From contig CAWHBT010000004.1 of assembly GCA_963827595.1 (NCBI GenBank), positions 186,001 to 250,000 on the forward strand: a stretch of DNA of 64,000 nucleotides. The letters are read 5' to 3'. This DNA is from DATEDA01 sp963827595. Its GTDB lineage: Bacteria; Pseudomonadota; Gammaproteobacteria; Burkholderiales; SG8-39. The stretch's first letter is position 1; each line of letters starts with the position of its first letter. Of this stretch, positions 51,397 through 59,810 are shown piece by piece. The position numbers and the translations under genes are program-made. Below the pieces are notes generated by a model, which was not told where the DNA came from, ran no database searches, and saw only the letters and a list, made by a program, of their open reading frames with translations.

Positions 51397-52392
51397 TTGA
51401 AGCAACGATTCCAGGCCCGAATGGCGATCGCGCTCGCGACGGCGCTCGCCGCGAGCGCGTGGTGCGGGGCGCCGGCGGCACAAACCGCGTCGCCAATGAC
51501 GCCGCCGCCGCGATTCCCACCGGCGGCGAAGCTCGATCCGGAGACTGCACCCGCTTCGGTCCGGCAACAGGAATCCATGGTCCGCATTCCCGCGGGCACC
51601 TACCCCATCGGCTCGCCGGCGCAGCACGCCCTCGCCAACCCGGCCGCGATGCCGGTGCACCGGGTCGCGATCAAGGCGTTCCGCATCGACCGCACCGAAG
51701 TGACGAACGCCCAGTTCGCCGAGTTTCTGAACGCGCTCCCCGCGAAACCCAGCGGCACTGCGCTCGGCGGCAAGGTCGGCCCCGCGAACATCGCGGCGCC
51801 CGACCGGCAGCTCTTCCTCGAGTTCAGCAGCCGGCCCTCGCCGTACACGGTGATCGATCTCGACGACGAGGAAGCGCTGATCGGGGTGCGCGACGGGCGC
51901 TTCGTGCCCAACCCGAGCTTCGAGAATCATCCCGTCACCGAGACGACCTGGGCCGGCGCGCTCGCCTACTGCCGGTGGCGCGGCGCCCGGCTGCCGACCG
52001 AGGTCGAATGGGAGGCCGCGGCCCGAGGAACGGCCGGTCGCACGTTCCCCTGGGGCGAGGCGATGCCGACGACCGAGCTCGCGGTCATCAACCGTCCCAG
52101 CGGCGACATCGTGCCGGTCGGCAGCCGGCCGCGCGGCGCAACGCCGGAGGGACTGCTGGACATGGCGGGCAGCCTGCTCGAATGGACGAGCACGCTCGAC
52201 CGGCCGTACCCATATCGCGCCGACGACGGCCGCGAGGACCCGACGCTCCCGGGTGAGCGTGTCGTCCGCGGCGGGAACTATGTGTTCGACGACGCGCCGG
52301 GCCGGCTGACGACCTGGAACCGGACCGTTTCGTGGCGCAACCCGGCCACCGGCCATCGCCAGATCGGCGTTCGCTGCGCCGCCGACGGCTGA
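51397..52392 (+). CDS. SUMF1/EgtB-type formylglycine-generating-enzyme domain protein, catalytic cysteines absent
   Basis: A 331-residue secreted protein (signal MAIALATALAASAWCGAPA). The start is a TTG behind GGAAGG, and the ATG at 51421 is the alternative. The FGE-sulfatase fold is clear: MVRIPAGTYPIGSPAQHALA, IDRTEVTNAQFAEFLNAL, ARLPTEVEWEAAARG, GLLDMAGSLLEWTSTL and VVRGGNYVFDDAPGRL. But the Cys-containing CHxxYC stretch of true formylglycine-generating enzymes is missing. The last part reads RTVSWRNPATGHRQIGVRC. It is therefore likely a structural or non-FGE member. The DM13 gene follows 30 bases later. Confidence 0.82.
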   Translation: MKQRFQARMAIALATALAASAWCGAPAAQTASPMTPPPRFPPAAKLDPETAPASVRQQESMVRIPAGTYPIGSPAQHALANPAAMPVHRVAIKAFRIDRTEVTNAQFAEFLNALPAKPSGTALGGKVGPANIAAPDRQLFLEFSSRPSPYTVIDLDDEEALIGVRDGRFVPNPSFENHPVTETTWAGALAYCRWRGARLPTEVEWEAAARGTAGRTFPWGEAMPTTELAVINRPSGDIVPVGSRPRGATPEGLLDMAGSLLEWTSTLDRPYPYRADDGREDPTLPGERVVRGGNYVFDDAPGRLTTWNRTVSWRNPATGHRQIGVRCAADG

Positions 52393-52422
52393 GCGCCCCA
52401 GCCAAGCGACCAAGGAAACGCC

Positions 52423-52908
52423 ATGCTGAAATGGATTCTCGCGTTCGTGATCGGCGGACTGCTCGGCGGCATCGCGGGATTCGCCGCCGGGATCTTCGTG
52501 TACCCCTATGTTTTCCTGGCCGACATCGTGGCCGCAGAACGCGTGGAGGACCCCGCGTCGCGACGGGTCGTGGCGAAGGGGATGTTCATCCACGCCAACC
52601 CCTCCGACCCGATCCATCACGGCAAGGGCGGCGCGACCGTGTACGAGAACCTGGTCCACCTGGAGGCGGACTTCGAGGTGGGGCCGGGCCCGAAGTTCCA
52701 CGTCTACCTCGTGCCCGAGCGCGACGTCACGCCTTCCACGCCCGTGGCGAAGACGATGTTCGTGGACCTCGGGCGGCTGAAGGCGTTCAAGGGCAGCCAG
52801 AACTACCCGCTGCCCGCCGGCGTCGATCCCGCGAAGTACGGGAGCGTCGTGATCTGGTGTGAGCAGTTCGGCGTGCTCATCTCGCCGGCGGAGCTCAAGC
52901 GCCCGTAG
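52423..52908 (+). CDS. DM13 domain protein, membrane-anchored
   Basis: A 161-residue protein with an N-terminal transmembrane anchor (WILAFVIGGLLGGIAGFAAG). The rest is one DM13 domain: HHGKGGATVYENLVHLEADF, GPGPKFHVYLVPERDV, GSQNYPLPAGVDPAKYGSVV and the near-C-terminal IWCEQFGVLISPAEL with its conserved Cys. DM13 domains have been proposed to act in electron transfer, based on their conserved Cys and partners. The role here is unknown. It is probably co-transcribed with the SUMF1-domain gene, so the two may form a periplasmic pair. Confidence 0.88.
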   Translation: MLKWILAFVIGGLLGGIAGFAAGIFVYPYVFLADIVAAERVEDPASRRVVAKGMFIHANPSDPIHHGKGGATVYENLVHLEADFEVGPGPKFHVYLVPERDVTPSTPVAKTMFVDLGRLKAFKGSQNYPLPAGVDPAKYGSVVIWCEQFGVLISPAELKRP

Positions 52909-53008
52909 CGCGCCGCGCGCGAAGCGCGGAGGATTTCCGGTATCCTAACCGGCGCATTGCGCGCGTCCCCGTGTCCATCAGCGCGCGCGGTTTCCCGCCG
53001 GAGCCCGC

Positions 53009-53803
53009 ATGGCCGAGCCCAGCAGCATCCTCTTCGAAGCGCAGGACGGCTACGCCGTCGTGACGCTCAACCGTCCCGATCGCCTGAACAGCTTCAACCC
53101 CGAGATGCACGAGCGCCTGCGCGCCGCGCTCACCGACGTGAAGCGACGCGACGACGTCCGCGCCCTGCTGCTCACCGGCGCCGGGCGCGGCTTCTGCGCC
53201 GGCCAGGACCTTGCCGACCGTGTGGTCGCGGCGAATGCCGAGCCGGTCGACCTCGGCTACACGATCAGCGCCCACTACAACCCGCTCATCCGCAGCCTGC
53301 GCGAGCTCCCCAAGCCGATCATCTGTGCCGTGAACGGCGTCGCGGCCGGCGCCGGCGCGAACATCGCGCTCGCCTGCGACGTCGTGCTCGCCGCGCGCTC
53401 GGCAAGCTTCGTCCAGGCGTTCTCCAAGATCGGCCTCGTCCCGGACTCGGGCGGCACGTACTTCCTGCCGCGACTCGTCGGCGCGGCGCGGGCGATGGGG
53501 CTCGCGCTGCTCGGCGACAAGCTCGGCGCGGAGGACGCGGAGCGCTGGGGGCTCATCTGGAAGTGCGTCGACGATGCGAAGCTCATGGACGAGGCGCGCG
53601 CGCTCGCCGCACAGCTCGCGGCCGGGCCGACCAAGGGCCTGGGCGAGATCAAGCGCGCCATCTACGCGTCGGGCGCCAACACGCTCGACGCCCAATTGGA
53701 CTTCGAGCGCGATCTCCAGCGCGAGCTCGGCCGGACCGACGACTACCGCGAGGGGGTGGCGGCGTTCATGGCGAAGCGCGCACCCAGGTTCAGGGGCCGG
53801 TGA
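53009..53803 (+). CDS. paaG: 2-(1,2-epoxy-1,2-dihydrophenyl)acetyl-CoA isomerase PaaG (enoyl-CoA hydratase family)
   Basis: A 264-residue crotonase. ALLLTGAGRGFCAGQDLADR gives the CoA oxyanion hole, and IICAVNGVAAGAGANIALAC plus SKIGLVPDSGGTYFLPRLVG carry the second oxyanion and catalytic Asp typical of PaaG. It isomerises ring-epoxyphenylacetyl-CoA to an oxepin in aerobic phenylacetate breakdown. Its TGA overlaps the paaI GTG, then paaK follows. A -10-like TATCCT is near 52941. The epoxidase paaABCDE and paaZ are not in the window. Confidence 0.9.
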   Translation: MAEPSSILFEAQDGYAVVTLNRPDRLNSFNPEMHERLRAALTDVKRRDDVRALLLTGAGRGFCAGQDLADRVVAANAEPVDLGYTISAHYNPLIRSLRELPKPIICAVNGVAAGAGANIALACDVVLAARSASFVQAFSKIGLVPDSGGTYFLPRLVGAARAMGLALLGDKLGAEDAERWGLIWKCVDDAKLMDEARALAAQLAAGPTKGLGEIKRAIYASGANTLDAQLDFERDLQRELGRTDDYREGVAAFMAKRAPRFRGR

Positions 53804-54258
53804 GCAAGAGCGAGCCTCCCGCGCAGGCGCTCGCTGCCGCGGCCGGGCGCGCCATGTACGCGAACGACCACGCCTCGCAGGCCCTCGGCATCGTGCTCGA
53901 GGAGATCCGCCCGGGCTACGCGCGGATGCGCATGACCGTCCGCAAGGACATGGTCAACGGCCACGACCTCTGCCACGGCGGCATCATCTTCACGCTGGCC
54001 GACAGCACGTTCGCGTTCGCTTGCAACAGTCACAACCACGTGACCGTGGCGCAGGGCGCGGCGATCGAGTTTCTCGCGCCGGGACGGCTCCGCGACGTGC
54101 TGACCGCGATCGGCGAGGAGCGCCACGTGCGCGGGCGGAACGGCGTCTACGACATCGCGGTCACCAACCAGGGCGGCGAGCGGATCGCGCTGTTCCGCGG
54201 CAAGTCGTTCCGGCTGGACGGGCAGATCGTGACCCCGGACGCCGACCTCCCGCCCTGA
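53800..54258 (+). CDS. paaI: Hydroxyphenylacetyl-CoA thioesterase PaaI
   Basis: A 152-residue hotdog-fold thioesterase, from a GTG overlapping the paaG stop (GTGA). GHDLCHGGIIFTLADSTFAF holds the HGG motif and catalytic Asp. AIEFLAPGRLRDVLTA and RNGVYDIAVTNQGGERIALF follow, as in PaaI. It frees CoA from dead-end ring-hydroxylated phenylacetyl-CoA products. The overlap with paaG and the nearness of paaK (29 bases) show an operon. Confidence 0.93.
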   Translation: MSKSEPPAQALAAAAGRAMYANDHASQALGIVLEEIRPGYARMRMTVRKDMVNGHDLCHGGIIFTLADSTFAFACNSHNHVTVAQGAAIEFLAPGRLRDVLTAIGEERHVRGRNGVYDIAVTNQGGERIALFRGKSFRLDGQIVTPDADLPP

Positions 54259-54287
54259 CTTTCCCGTCCCGGCCGAAGGAGAACACG

Positions 54288-55595
54288 ATGGGCACGCACG
54301 ACCAGCTCGAGCACATCGAGAAAGCCAGCGTCGACGAGCTCCGCGCGCTGCAGCTCGAGCGGCTCAAGTGGAGCGTGCGGCACGCCTACGAGAACGTGTC
54401 GCACTACCGCAGGAAGTTCGACGCTCACGGGGTCCGCCCGGACGATCTGAAGCGCCTCGAGGACCTCGCCAGGTTCCCGTTCACCACCAAGCAGGATTTC
54501 CGCGAGAACTATCCCTTCGCCATGTTCGCCGTGCCGATGGAACGCATCGTCCGCATCCATGCGTCCAGCGGCACCACCGGGAGACCGACCGTCGTCGGCT
54601 ACACCAAGCGCGACATCGACACCTGGTCGCACGTCATGGCGCGCTCGATTCGCGCCGCCGGCGGACGCTCGACGGACAAGCTGCACGTGGCGTACGGCTA
54701 TGGGCTCTTCACCGGCGGCCTTGGCGCCCACTACGGCGGCGAGACGCTCGGCGCATGCGTGATCCCGCTCGGGGGCGGAATGACCGAGCGGCAGGTGCAG
54801 CTCATCAACGACTTCAAGCCCGACATCATCATGGTGACGCCGTCGTACATGCTGGCGATCGCCGACGAGTTCGACCGCCAGGGCCTCGACGCGAAGCGCT
54901 CGTCGCTCCGGGTCGGGATCTTCGGCGCCGAGCCCTGGACCGAGGGCATGCGCGAGGAGATCGAGCGCCGGATGGGCCTCACCGCCGTCGACATCTACGG
55001 GCTGTCGGAGGTGATGGGCCCGGGCGTCGCCCAGGAGTGCATCGAGACCAAGGACGGCCTCACGATCTGGGAGGACCATTTCTATCCCGAGATCGTCGAC
55101 CCCGGGACGGGGGAACCGATGCCCGATGGCCAGTCGGGCGAGCTCGCGTTCACCTCGCTCACCAAGGAGGCGCTGCCGGTGATCCGCTACCGCACGCGGG
55201 ATCTGACGGCGCTCGCGCCCGGCACCGCGCGCACGATGCGACGCATGGGGCGCATCACCGGGCGCAGCGACGACATGCTGATCATCCGCGGCGTGAACGT
55301 CTTCCCGACCCAGATCGAGGAGCTGATCACCAAGCAGTCGAAGCTCACCCCGCACTACGTGCTCGAGGTCCGGCGCGACGGCCGGCTAGACACGCTCGAC
55401 GTGATCGTCGAGGCCCGCGGCGACCTGAGCGCGCCGCTGACCGAGGCCGAGCGCGCCGCCGAAGCGATGGCGCTCGAGCACAACGTCAAGTCGTACATCG
55501 GCGTCACGACCACGGTGAAAGTCGTCGAGCCCGGCAAGGTCGAGCGCTCGCAGGGCAAGGCGAAGCGGGTGATCGACCTGCGGCCCAAAGCCTAG
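54288..55595 (+). CDS. paaK: Phenylacetate-CoA ligase PaaK
   Basis: A 435-residue adenylate-forming ligase from the ATG behind AAGGAG, the usual PaaK length. The P-loop is HASSGTTGRPTVVGYTKRD, and VDIYGLSEVMGPGVAQECI and GRITGRSDDMLIIRGVNVFP are the A5-A8-like motifs that bind AMP and close the domain. It makes phenylacetyl-CoA from phenylacetate, ATP and CoA, the entry step to the pathway served by paaG and paaI. The stop is 12 bases from that of the convergent Rieske gene. Confidence 0.95.
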   Translation: MGTHDQLEHIEKASVDELRALQLERLKWSVRHAYENVSHYRRKFDAHGVRPDDLKRLEDLARFPFTTKQDFRENYPFAMFAVPMERIVRIHASSGTTGRPTVVGYTKRDIDTWSHVMARSIRAAGGRSTDKLHVAYGYGLFTGGLGAHYGGETLGACVIPLGGGMTERQVQLINDFKPDIIMVTPSYMLAIADEFDRQGLDAKRSSLRVGIFGAEPWTEGMREEIERRMGLTAVDIYGLSEVMGPGVAQECIETKDGLTIWEDHFYPEIVDPGTGEPMPDGQSGELAFTSLTKEALPVIRYRTRDLTALAPGTARTMRRMGRITGRSDDMLIIRGVNVFPTQIEELITKQSKLTPHYVLEVRRDGRLDTLDVIVEARGDLSAPLTEAERAAEAMALEHNVKSYIGVTTTVKVVEPGKVERSQGKAKRVIDLRPKA

Positions 55596-55607
55596 CCGGA
55601 CGCCAGC

Positions 55608-56573
55608 TCAGCAGACCCCAAACGAGATCCCGAGCTCCCGCAGGTACCGCCGGTAGGCGACCGCGAGGCGGTCGGCGGCCGAGTGCGCTTCGCCGCCCGA
55701 CAACGGCAGCCGGCGCGGCTGCTGGGATTCGATCACCGGCCGGTCCTGGACGAAGATCGTGTCCTGGAACGCCCGCAGCGCCGCCTCGGCCGTGTCCTCG
55801 TCGCTCGTGAAGTGCGTGAACCACACGCGGCTCGCCTCGGGCGCGACCGGGCAGATCCAGAGGGCGTACGTCTCGCGCGGCGCCGCGCCGGCGTGCGCGG
55901 CATCGGCCTGCTTGTACAGCACTGCCGCGTAGGGGCCGAGCACTTCGTACCGGTAGTCGACCCAGGCGCCCGCGGCCGCCCCCGCGCGACCCTGCGGCTG
56001 CCACGCGCGGTAAGCCGGAGCGACCGGGCGCCCGTCGGGCGTGAGGGTGACTTCGTAGTGCGGCACCCTGGCGTGCCCGCGATCGCCAAGGAGACCCTCG
56101 TGCACGAACGGGAAGTGGGACATGTCGAGAAAGTTCTCGACCACCCGCGGGGCGCTGGTGGCGACGTCGTGCGGTCCACTCACGATCCGCCGCCCCGGCG
56201 CGCCATCGATCTCCGGCACCCGCGCAACGGATCGCTCGAGCCGCACCCAGACGACGCCATGCGCTTCGGTTGCCTCGTACGCCTGGGCGGCATGCGCCGC
56301 GCCGGGCGCGAAGTCAGGCAGCGCGGGGATGGCGGCGCACGCGCCGCCGGCACCGAACTGCCAGCCGTGATACGCGCACTCGAGACGGCCCGCGACGATT
56401 CGCCCCAACGACAGGCGGGTGCCGCGATGGGGGCAGCGGTCGGCCCAGGCCTGCACGCCCGCCGCCGGCTCGCGCCACAGCACGAGCTCGCGCTCGAGCA
56501 GGCGTGCCGCGACCGGCGCGCTGCCGACCTCGGTGCCCGACGCAACCGGATGCCACAGGCCGGCCTCGAGCAC
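55608..56573 (-). CDS. Rieske [2Fe-2S] non-heme iron oxygenase (VanA/HpxD-like)
   Basis: A 321-residue oxygenase from a GTG 17 bases after the BMP gene. The Rieske ligands are CPHRG and CAYHGW (about 48-70), and the mononuclear iron motif is ENFLDMSHFPFVHEG with Asp, His and His. Size and order match the VanA-like alpha-only group, which includes O- and N-demethylases and HpxD, a Rieske protein of Klebsiella purine use. It ends a cluster with xanthine dehydrogenase genes and a purine/nucleoside-type importer, so a purine substrate is an attractive guess. A matching reductase gene is not nearby. Confidence 0.85.
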   Translation of the reverse strand: MLEAGLWHPVASGTEVGSAPVAARLLERELVLWREPAAGVQAWADRCPHRGTRLSLGRIVAGRLECAYHGWQFGAGGACAAIPALPDFAPGAAHAAQAYEATEAHGVVWVRLERSVARVPEIDGAPGRRIVSGPHDVATSAPRVVENFLDMSHFPFVHEGLLGDRGHARVPHYEVTLTPDGRPVAPAYRAWQPQGRAGAAAGAWVDYRYEVLGPYAAVLYKQADAAHAGAAPRETYALWICPVAPEASRVWFTHFTSDEDTAEAALRAFQDTIFVQDRPVIESQQPRRLPLSGGEAHSAADRLAVAYRRYLRELGISFGVC

Positions 56574-56590
56574 CCGCCCTCCCCCGCGCG

Positions 56591-57739
56591 CTACTTCGCG
56601 GTCGGGAGCTTGCCCTCGACGCCGCGGACGTAGAAGTCGACCTTGTCCTTCCAGTCCTGGTCGGCCTTCGCGTCCTTCGCCAGCCGCTCCTTGCCGGTGT
56701 TGTCGACGACCGGACCGGTGAAGACCTCGAAGGTACCCGCCTTCATCGCGGCCTTGATCTCGTCGATCTTCTTCCGGGCGCCCTCGGGGACGCTGGCAGC
56801 GATCTTCACGAGGTCGTTCTGGCCTTCCTTCACGCCCCAGACGGTGCGCTCGGTCTTCCAGGTGCCGTCCATCGCGTCCTTGACCGCTTTCTTGTAGTAG
56901 TTGCTCCAGTCGACGATCGCGGAGCCGAGGTGGGCGTTGGGCGCGAACGCGCTCATGTCGCTGTCCCAGCCGAACGCGAGCTTGCCGTTCTTCTCCGCCG
57001 TCTGCAGCACCGCCGTGGAGTCGGTGTTCTGCAGCAGCACGTCGGCGCCACCGTTGAGCAGCGACTGCGCAGCCTCGCTCTCCTTGGGCGGATCGAACCA
57101 GGTGTTGACCCACACCACGCGCGTCCGGATCTTCGGGTTGACGCTCTGTGCGCCCAGCGTGAAGGCGTTGATGTTGCGCAGCACCTCCGGAATCGGGAAC
57201 GAGCCGACGAAGCCGAGCGTGCCGGTCTTGCTCATCGTCCCGGCGATGATGCCTGCGAGGTACGTGTCCTCGTAGAACTTGGAGTCGTAGATGCGCATGT
57301 TGGGCGCGGTCTTGTAGCCGGTCGCGTGCTCGAACTTCACGTCCGGGAACTCGGCCGCGACCTTCAGCATCGGCTCCATGAAGCCGAACGAGGTCGCGAA
57401 GATGATCTTGTTGCCCTGCACCGCGAGGTCGCGGATTACGCGCTCGGCATCCGCGCCTTCGGGCACCTTCTCGACGAACGTCGTCTTCACCTTGGCGCCG
57501 AACTCCGCCTCGACCGCCTTCCGGCCCTGGTCGTGGGCGAACGTCCAGCCGGCGTCACCCACCGGGCCGACATACATCCACGCGGCCTTGAACGGCTCCG
57601 GCGGCGGCGCAGGGGCCTTGGCTTCGGGCGCCGGGGCCTTCGCCGCCGGCGGGGGTTCCTCCTTGCCGCAGGCCGCGAGCAAGGTCACTGCAGCGAGCGC
57701 CGCGGCCTTCAGCCAGGAGCGCTTGGCGGGACTGAACAT
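56591..57739 (-). CDS. BMP family ABC transporter substrate-binding lipoprotein
   Basis: A 382-residue lipoprotein (LLAACGKEE, Cys24) with a proline/alanine-rich linker and then the BMP fold: WMYVGPVGDAGWTFAHDQGR, KIIFATSFGFMEPML, TGTLGFVGSFPIPEVLRNIN and ESEAAQSLLNGGADVLLQNT. BMP proteins bind purine nucleosides or bases for an RbsA-type importer. The transporter genes are directly upstream. A 59-base gap with a small hairpin separates it from the inner permease gene. Confidence 0.93.
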   Translation of the reverse strand: MFSPAKRSWLKAAALAAVTLLAACGKEEPPPAAKAPAPEAKAPAPPPEPFKAAWMYVGPVGDAGWTFAHDQGRKAVEAEFGAKVKTTFVEKVPEGADAERVIRDLAVQGNKIIFATSFGFMEPMLKVAAEFPDVKFEHATGYKTAPNMRIYDSKFYEDTYLAGIIAGTMSKTGTLGFVGSFPIPEVLRNINAFTLGAQSVNPKIRTRVVWVNTWFDPPKESEAAQSLLNGGADVLLQNTDSTAVLQTAEKNGKLAFGWDSDMSAFAPNAHLGSAIVDWSNYYKKAVKDAMDGTWKTERTVWGVKEGQNDLVKIAASVPEGARKKIDEIKAAMKAGTFEVFTGPVVDNTGKERLAKDAKADQDWKDKVDFYVRGVEGKLPTAK

Positions 57740-57798
57740 GACTTCTCCTCTTTGATCATGGGGTTGGGTGTCGCCCCGGCGGCGGAGCGCGCGCGCCC

Positions 57799-58719
57799 TC
57801 ACCCCGAGGGGTGGAACGGTTTGCCGAGCGAGGCCGGCATGTTAATCCGAATCCACGCCGGGTTGCGCGATATCAGCGCGAGCACGACGATGGTCGCCAG
57901 GTACGGCAGCATCGACAGGAACTGGCTCGGGATCTGCACGCCGGACGCCTGCAGATAGAACTGCAGCATGGTCACGCCGCCGAACAGGTACGCCCCGAGC
58001 AGCACCCGCGCCGGGCGCCAGGTGGCGAACGGCGTGAGCGCGAGCGCGATCCAGCCGCGCCCCGCGACGAGGCCCTCCACCCACAGCGGCGCGTAGACGA
58101 CCGAAAGGAACGCGCCGGCGACGCCGCACAGGGCGCCGCCTGCGAGCACGGCAGCGAACCGGATCCAGCGCACCGCGTAGCCGAGCGAGTGCGCCGAGTC
58201 CGGCGATTCGCCGATCGCCCGCAGCACGAGACCGGTCCGGCTGCGGTACAGGAACCAGGCGAGCGCGACCGCGAGCAGCACCGCCGCGTAGGCGAGCGGG
58301 TGCTGCTTGAACAGCGCCGGCCCGAGGAACGGGATGTCGGCGAGCACCGGCACCTCGAACGTGCTGCGCTCGGCGAGCTTTCGCCCGACGTACTGCACGC
58401 CGACGAACGCGGAGAAGCCCGCACCGAACAGGCTCAGCGCGAGACCGCTCGCGTACTGGTTCGTGCCGAGCCAGATCACCAGGACGCCGAAGCCGGCCGC
58501 GAGCACCATCCCGGCCGCCGCGCCGGCCGCGACCGCAACCCACTCGTTCCCCGAGTGAAAGGCGGCCGCGAAACCCGCGATGGCGCCGACCAGCATGATC
58601 CCCTCGGCGCCGAGGTTGAGCACCCCCGCCTTCTCGTTGATGAGGAGCCCCAGCCCGGCGAGCGCGAGCGGCGTGCCGGAGGCGATCGTGGCGGCGATCA
58701 GCAGCGCGACCTCGTTCAC
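57799..58719 (-). CDS. ABC transporter permease (BMP/nucleoside-type, second permease)
   Basis: A 306-residue inner-membrane permease starting at a GTG that overlaps the stop of the other permease (GTGA). EKAGVLNLGAEGIMLVGAIA is the signature of this family, and about nine hydrophobic segments follow, including GRGWIALALTPFATWRPARV near the end. It pairs with the permease encoded just upstream to form the channel. Confidence 0.92.
   Translation of the reverse strand: MNEVALLIAATIASGTPLALAGLGLLINEKAGVLNLGAEGIMLVGAIAGFAAAFHSGNEWVAVAAGAAAGMVLAAGFGVLVIWLGTNQYASGLALSLFGAGFSAFVGVQYVGRKLAERSTFEVPVLADIPFLGPALFKQHPLAYAAVLLAVALAWFLYRSRTGLVLRAIGESPDSAHSLGYAVRWIRFAAVLAGGALCGVAGAFLSVVYAPLWVEGLVAGRGWIALALTPFATWRPARVLLGAYLFGGVTMLQFYLQASGVQIPSQFLSMLPYLATIVVLALISRNPAWIRINMPASLGKPFHPSG
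57800..57813. repeat. Small hairpin at the permease/BMP junction
   Basis: CACCCC and GGGGTG flank a GA pair at the very end of the permease gene. Any role, such as raising the level of binding-protein mRNA relative to permease mRNA, is a guess. Confidence 0.25.
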
Positions 58720-59810
58720 GACGTCACCGCCGCTCGGTGGTGCGCGCCGCGCCAGCGCACGCGGTGGTTGATCAGCGTGTCGCAGGCGAGCAGCAGGAAG
58801 AGCAGCAGCCCCTGGAAGACGCCGGTCAGCGCGTTCGGCAGGCCGAGCCGCGACTGGCTGAGCTCCCCGCCGATCACGAACATCGACAGCAGCACGCCGG
58901 CGAAGAGGCAACCCACGGGATGCAGCCGGCCGACGAAGCACACGATGATTGCGGTGAAGCCGTAGCCGGTCGAGACATGCGGGGTGAGCTGGCGCAGGGG
59001 CCCGGCCGCCTCCATCGCGCCGGCGAGCCCCGCCATCCCGCCCGACACGAGCAGCGCCGTCCACAGCGCGGCGCGCGCGGAGAAGCCGGCGTAGCGCGCC
59101 GCGTCGGGCGCGAGCCCACCGACCTGGAGCTGGAAGCCGCGCCACGACCGGAACATGAAGGCCCAGAACACCGCCACGAGGACGAGCGCGATCGCGAACC
59201 CGATGTGCAGGCGCGACTGCGGCACGAGGTTCGGCAGCAGCGCCTCGGTCACGAACGTCTTGGTCTGCGGGAAGTTGAAGCCCTGCGGGTCCTTCCACGG
59301 CCCGAAGACGAGGTAGTTCAGCAGCTGCTGCGCGACGTAGACGAGCATCAGGCTCACCAGGATCTCGTTCGCGTTGAAGCGGTCCCGCGCGAACGCGGTG
59401 AGCGACGCCCACGCCATGCCGCCGACGACGCCGGCGAGCAGGATGACCGGCGTCAGCAGCCACCGCGGCGCCCCGATGCCGTGCGTGGTGACGTAGAGCG
59501 CGACGCCGCCGCCGACGATCGCGCCGAGCAGGAACTGTCCTTCGGCGCCGATGTTCCAGACGTTCGCCCGGTAGCACACCGCGAGACCGAGCGCGCACAG
59601 GATCAGGGGGGTCGCCTTGAGCGCGACCTCGGTCACGCCGCGCACGGTCGTCAGCGGCTCGTAGAAGAACATCCCGAGGCCGCGGACCGGGTCTTTGCCG
59701 AGCAGGACGAAGAGGCCCCCGGCGATGACCGCGGTCAGCGCCAGCGCGATGAGCGGCGACGCGATCGACAGCGCCGCCGACGGCTGCGGACGGGCCTCAA
59801 GCCGGAGCAT
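58716..59810 (-). CDS. ABC transporter permease (BMP/nucleoside-type, first permease)
   Basis: A 364-residue permease. YRANVWNIGAEGQFLLGAIV is the EAA-like family motif, FNANEILVSLMLVYVAQQLL and GYGFTAIIVCFVGRLHPVGC follow, with about ten membrane segments. Its start overlaps the ATPase gene by 14 bases and its stop overlaps the second permease. It forms, with that protein, the membrane part of the BMP-type importer. Confidence 0.93.
   Translation of the reverse strand: MLRLEARPQPSAALSIASPLIALALTAVIAGGLFVLLGKDPVRGLGMFFYEPLTTVRGVTEVALKATPLILCALGLAVCYRANVWNIGAEGQFLLGAIVGGGVALYVTTHGIGAPRWLLTPVILLAGVVGGMAWASLTAFARDRFNANEILVSLMLVYVAQQLLNYLVFGPWKDPQGFNFPQTKTFVTEALLPNLVPQSRLHIGFAIALVLVAVFWAFMFRSWRGFQLQVGGLAPDAARYAGFSARAALWTALLVSGGMAGLAGAMEAAGPLRQLTPHVSTGYGFTAIIVCFVGRLHPVGCLFAGVLLSMFVIGGELSQSRLGLPNALTGVFQGLLLFLLLACDTLINHRVRWRGAHHRAAVTS

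Noticed and set aside
51397..52392. SUMF1-domain protein as the maturase of the sulfatase at 48395
   Set aside because: Catalytic cysteine motif absent and the protein has a signal peptide.
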